DNA of 64,000 nt. Source: Fomitopsis serialis. Taxonomy: Eukaryota; Basidiomycota; Agaricomycetes; Polyporales; Fomitopsidaceae. Position 1 is the stretch's first letter. Every line of letters begins with the position of its first letter. The translations under genes and the position numbers were made by a program. The notes below the pieces were generated by a model. It saw only the letters and a list, made by a program, of their open reading frames with translations, made no database searches and was not told the origin of the DNA. Positions 59,671 to 64,000 of this stretch are shown piece after piece. Location: contig NW_025955007.1 in assembly GCF_022376445.1 (NCBI RefSeq), positions 205,848 through 269,847 of the forward strand, written 5' to 3'.

Positions 59671-61311
59671 TCACCGCGAGGTACGCCCGCTGTAGGACAC
59701 GGGCCGATTCTGAAGGCGGGTTAGGCTTTCGTCCAAGGCTGCCCCCATGTTCAGACCCTTTGCGGTCACCATGAGGTGCGTAGGGCAGGGATCTGGCTTG
59801 TCACCTGCCAGATGTGTACGGCCTTGCAACGGAATGACTACGCCGTTGTATGCGTTGAGACGGTATAGAGCCGTGTAACGCGCACCGTTTACTGCGCCCG
59901 TAATCAATTCGTCGATGAAGCTCTCGACATCCTCGAGCGTAATAGGCTTGTTCGTCAAAGTGGGCCAGTAGACTTTTCTGAAGTAATCTTGATCTTCGTC
60001 TGACGCCTTGTGTACGGCCGGCCACCACAAGTCTTTGGACTGCTTGAGCTGCATCACCTCCGCCATAGCGCAAACCTGGTTGTCGAGGGCCTGGCGAAGG
60101 CCCTCAAGGAACTTGGCGTGTTGATGTTTGAGCTGGGCGGTGTTGTAGTCGCGCTTGACAGGCTTGTGTTGTATAGTCAGTTGATCGTGTCAGTGTTTAC
60201 AAGACGAAGACTCACGATGGCTATACCCTGCTCAACCCACATCTCAAGGGGCCACTGATTATTGATGCCTTTTTTCAATGTACGCATCTGCCTGGTGCTC
60301 TGTGGGTCCACGTTGAACAGGTGCATGTCTATCGCCCCGCAGAACATGTGGCCTCCCGCGCTCCAAGGCCCTATGCCGGGTATGACCCCACCGTGGTCCA
60401 AGAGCTGCTGCGCGTATTGCTGGTCGTCGTAGGCCAGGTCACTTTCCCGCACGTTCAAGCCTTTGTCGGGGGAGTGATAGGGCGGGTATTCCTCAGCATT
60501 GATGCAGAACAGGAATGACATTTGTATCTCTTTAGTGTTCAGGATGTGCTGTCGCCCGGCGTGGTAGAGCTGTGGAACTCCTCATGTTAGCACTGTAATA
60601 GACAGGAATGTCAGCCTGCACGTACTCACCTTACGCAAAGCTTTCCGGAAATCCTGAGACTTCGACACCTCCAGTAGGCCCATCGGGTACGTTCCAGCCG
60701 TCATCACCAGGCTGACGACGGAGTCCGGAACTGTGACCTGTTCGGTCTCCCCAGGAACAGGGTGATGGGGCGCCAGTTGCAAGACCGCAGTAAAGATTTG
60801 GTGCAGGAACTGGGGCGGCACGTAGATGCCCACTTTCCTCCTGACCAAATTAACAAACGCGTGTATCATGTCCTCGTGAAGAAAGAACGGCGAGCTCATG
60901 TTGAGAGTGCACGCCTCTTGATCATAATAGTACCTATAGTGACGCGCTTCAGCAGTTGAGATGAGAAACCCTACCCTAGCGCACGCACTTGACAAAGATC
61001 AACTGCGGATGCTCCTCCTTGATCGTTAGCTGCAGCTGCTCCCAATCCTCCTTCGTAAAGTCCTTGACTAGCTGTGTAGACATGATGTTAGAGGAGTACT
61101 ACACTGAGAAACGGAAGATGAGACGCACCCAATCGATGTCGCGAATGTACGGAAAACCGGGAGCTGAGACCAAGTTACCGAAGGCCTTGTGGACCACAGC
61201 TGGATAGGTTAGTTGATGTTGCTCGACTGCATCCTTGTTCTCCTCGACCTTGCGATCAATTATGTCTAAGATGGCGGGTCGGGTGAGGTGTCTGATAGAC
61301 GGTGATTCCAA
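59671..61311 (-). CDS. Unrecognised conserved-looking protein, five or more exons
   Basis: Reads without a stop through five minus-strand exons, each joined in phase: about 61311-61134 (PAILDIIDRKVEENKDAV, FGNLVSAPGFPYIRDIDW); 61080-60994 (LVKDFTKEDWEQLQLTIKEE); 60950-60635 (YYYDQEACTLNMSSPFFLHE, VRRKVGIYVPPQFLHQIF, FRKALRK); about 60571-60214 (LYHAGRQHILNTKEIQMSFL, PWSAGGHMFCGAIDMHLFNV, MWVEQGIAI); about 60162-59671 (PVKRDYNTAQLKHQHAKFLE, SFIDELITGAVNGARYTALY, RLNAYNGVVIPLQGRTHLAG). The total is about 475 residues. Further N-terminal exons probably lie at 61350-61620 (for example SMSRIVRQRAPSARPSP), but I could not phase them. No catalytic motif, signal or membrane segment is visible. Composition is soluble and mixed alpha/beta. 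It could be a host gene, or the accessory gene of an element whose transposase is outside the window. Confidence 0.6.
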
Positions 61312-61699
61312 GGTCGTTTACTTACCAGGGTCCCTAGACTTCTGGTGGCCAGAAGGATGGGCGACTGGCCCAAGTTGATCAGTTTGCTGTACCCTCACAA
61401 TGTAGGCTATGGTTCTCACCTTGTGTGGGGCAATTGTAAATGTTGTCCACTTCAATCTGGTAGAGAGCGCGATCTTCAGGTCTCTGAACAGTACCCTTGT
61501 GTGAGTTGCTGTCCCCTCTACCTCTCATGCGAGAGTGGGAACGAGAGGGGGAGGGACGAGCAGACGGTGCACGCTGCCGTACGATGCGAGACATGGACAT
61601 CGATGCGTACGGGGAGCCTACGATAGTAGTGTACGAAGCTCGACTGGCAGAGAACCCTGGCTGCCTCATTTGCCTCGTATGCTGAGTCACTGACCCACG

Positions 61700-62283
61700 T
61701 GACCGCAGGTACAGCAGCCGGGGTCCCCCCCTTCAGAGGTACGCTCCATGCGCAGCCCCTATTCCTTACCTCGAGTAGGCCCAGCTGCCCTGAGCAGGTC
61801 TAGGACGCCCGCCGTGCACACGTCAGATGCTGGCGCCTTCCGCGTCGGCTCACCGAGTTGCGATACACTCGGACATCGTTTCAAAGTACGTACCCCGCCT
61901 CTAATCGCTCGCAGCCAGGGCCGGCGTTAGTGGGGGACATGCGCAGCCATTTCCCATGCCACCGCCTCCATCGCTTCGGTGGTTTTACGCCCAGGGTGGT
62001 ACAGGGCATGCGGTACGTAGTATAGAGACCCAGCTGCTTTAAGTACTCACCGACTTAATATCCGCGTTCAATACACACGAATTCACACCAATACAACTGT
62101 GTGATCTGCCTGCGCAAGACTGTCTGGTCAACGGAGCAATGTTGGTTAAAGAAGACTCACCGTGGCTCGCAAAGGGTCCTCTTTTTTATCTCTAGGTTTC
62201 TTACGAGGTCGCAGTCAAGAGAGCGCGGTAAAGCGCCGAGTAGGGGCGCGATCGCTGCCATATGCGCTCGTATTCACGTGCCC
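61700..62283. other. No gene supported
   Basis: GC-rich to mixed sequence between the possible first exons of the unrecognised gene and the GGGTAT cluster. No reading frame with recognisable content was found. Confidence 0.4.
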
Positions 62284-62309
62284 GTAGTGCATAGCGTGGG
62301 TGTACCCAT

Positions 62310-62412
62310 GGGTGTCTCAGAGCATACCCATACCCATACCCACATGGGTTGCATACCCATGCCATGGGTATGGGTTTTGCATGGGTATTCTGAGTACCCA
62401 TGGGTATGGGTA
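62310..62412. repeat. ATACCC/GGGTAT palindromic cluster
   Basis: Several CATACCC units are followed by CCATGGGTATGGG, CATGGGTATTC and CCATGGGTATGGG, so that the tract can fold on itself in several registers. It is the counterpart of the ACCCTT cluster near 9561. Confidence 0.8.
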
Positions 62413-62429
62413 ATGTTATGGGTAGTCTA

Positions 62430-64000
62430 TGTGCAGTTCATGCTCAATGGCTTGCAAGATATGATGACACTTATTGTGCAGAGGCCAGAATATCAATCAG
62501 GCACTGCTACAGTTGGTGAATTCTCATCATAAATTGATGCTATGTGCAAGACCAAGGATGAGCACCCCTCAGACCAGTTCACTGACTGTGTGGTCAATCA
62601 CAACAGTGGGAGTTTCCAGTTTTTGTCCCACATACATGCAAGAACAATAGAAAAAATGAGTGGGTATGGGAGGGGTCAAAGGTTCCAGTGTATCAAAGTC
62701 AAACATAGCAATACACAGGGGTGTACCTTTTTCCAAGTTGTAGACCTGTAGTGTTGTTGCATGTCATGCTCACTTGTTATACTGCAATAGAATGGGCAAG
62801 TGTGTTGCCTGAAGTAAGAACTGAAGGGTAGGTAATACAGGATAGGCAAAGATGAACAACTGACAAAAAGGGAAAACAATGTAAACAAGGCACAAAGATC
62901 ATGTAAGCAAGGTATGTATTACAACTCATAAACTCTGGTGGTTACACAAGTGTGTCATAACAGTACAAATAGCTACACAGACCCACAAGAACTGAGGAAT
63001 GAAACTAGCAAGGTTGTATACATCCATAGATCTTACATATTTACCAAATATGAACAGTGAGGCAATGGGCAGAGCCTTATAACATGTGCTGTTTACATAT
63101 AGCAGTATCACAGGTCAACAGTCAGCAGATAAATATACCTCAGACTCAACAACTACACAACTGAATCACAGGAAAGATGTAGCAGTGCTCCATCAATACA
63201 GCAGTGTCTTCACATATAACAGCCTGTGGGAAGAGAGTCATATCAGGATTATTAAGCAATATCATCACAGGATCCCCACATTTCATTACTTTTTCACCAA
63301 TATAGCATCAATAAGGGGCAAGGCCTGTCAATGACTATGCCAAAAGGCAGTTTCATTGAGCTTAGCTTCCAATTGTGAAGTGGTGCATATAGGCCCTACT
63401 CTATGTTAAGAAGGTTTGTCATCTGAGTGGTCATGTGGCCGCTGTCAATACCATTCCACTAGCACCTTGAATTTATTGAATTGACCAACAAGGCATGAAC
63501 ACTACCTCATAGGTATGTACTGCTGGTGTGACAAGCATATAGGCCCATCTCAAAGTGTTTGTGACATAGCAATCATGCTGATTTCTTTTCCATCAGGATC
63601 CCTTTCACAGGTGACCAACTAAGCATTACACAGTATTACCAGCTGTCTAACAAAGACAGCTTTAAAGTAAGTAGGATTCAGTATGGTCACATTGTTTGGT
63701 AGAGCTTCCAGCTACACCATACTGACAAACACATGGCACTGCAGTAATCATTGTGCATTGAAAAGGTTAGTTGAGCTTTCTCCTAATTCTTCATTTGAGC
63801 CACAACAGCACATACACTGCAATGCACATTAGATATTTCATTTGCTTATTTGATGGCCTCAGCAATCTGTGTATTTGATTATAGCATATCAATATTTGGC
63901 AAAAGCCATGTCATGCATGGTCAATGAGTCTTGAGGGAAAAATGACTGGTGACTTTACCATACTGCCACTATTGCAAATACTCTCAAGCAAAGCTTCAGA
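62430..64000. other. AT-rich, no gene supported
   Basis: Composition like family A but I could not align it to any copy. Only short frames without coding character occur. Confidence 0.5.

Noticed and set aside
61345..61690. Complete N-terminal exons of the unrecognised gene
   Set aside because: The Arg/Ser-rich start (SMSRIVRQRAPSARPSP) and a middle piece are plausible, but no donor/acceptor pair brought them into phase with 61311, so they are mentioned but not called.

Overview
The window looks like a transposon graveyard from an Agaricomycete-type basidiomycete fungus. The evidence is the set of element families (a Plavaka transposase, a KDZ transposase, two PIF/Harbinger transposases, a Ty1/copia and a Ty3/gypsy element, a RecQ-like helicase of the kind multiplied in these genomes) together with short introns of about 45-75 bp. 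No housekeeping gene, rRNA or tRNA was recognised. Nearly every coding unit is broken. All coordinates were derived by reading; exon borders were placed by conserved frame and GT/GC-AG splice signals and should be treated as approximate.

Layout. Positions 1-5.8 kb: two copies (A1, A2) of an AT-rich, apparently non-coding repeat that I call family A. 5.85-8.8 kb: a broken Plavaka transposase (+). 8.95-9.41 kb: a lone copia LTR. 9.6-10.2 kb: a hairpin of ACCCTT units and a coding minisatellite. 10.3-11.1 kb: the 3' part of a PIF/Harbinger transposase (-), split by a third family A copy (A3, 11140-26363). A3 itself carries a 232-bp MITE (12064-12295) and a complete 8.66-kb KDZ element (12736-21395) with long terminal inverted repeats and three minus-strand genes. 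27.3-29.8 kb: a chimeric family A copy (A6). 30.0-32.0 kb: a RecQ-like helicase pseudogene cut by a 394-bp solo LTR. 32.9-37.6 kb: a copia element whose 5' LTR holds a complete Harbinger element (33254-36054); its pol region is deleted. 38.8-45.1 kb: the longest uninterrupted family A copy (A4). 45.1-50.3 kb: tandem repeats, an Ulp1-protease relic, a diverged family A copy (A7) and an unrecognised multi-exon gene relic. 50.3-52.2 kb: chimeric family A copy A5. 52.2-55.7 kb: a dead gypsy polyprotein (-), followed to 58.2 kb by GC-rich minus-strand reading frames that may be its upstream part. 59.67-61.3 kb: an unrecognised multi-exon gene (-) that, unlike its neighbours, reads cleanly. 62.3 kb: a GGGTAT/ATACCC palindromic cluster; AT-rich gene-free sequence to the end.

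How the parts relate. The main story is stratigraphy. KDZ lies in family A, which lies in a PIF transposase. Harbinger lies in a copia LTR, and a sister LTR lies in a helicase. Several of these insertions can be checked inside the window because an uninterrupted paralogous site is also present. The features that deserve most attention are the three-gene KDZ cassette, the palindrome-bearing modules of family A, and the two unrecognised minus-strand genes at 48.9-50.3 kb and 59.7-61.3 kb.
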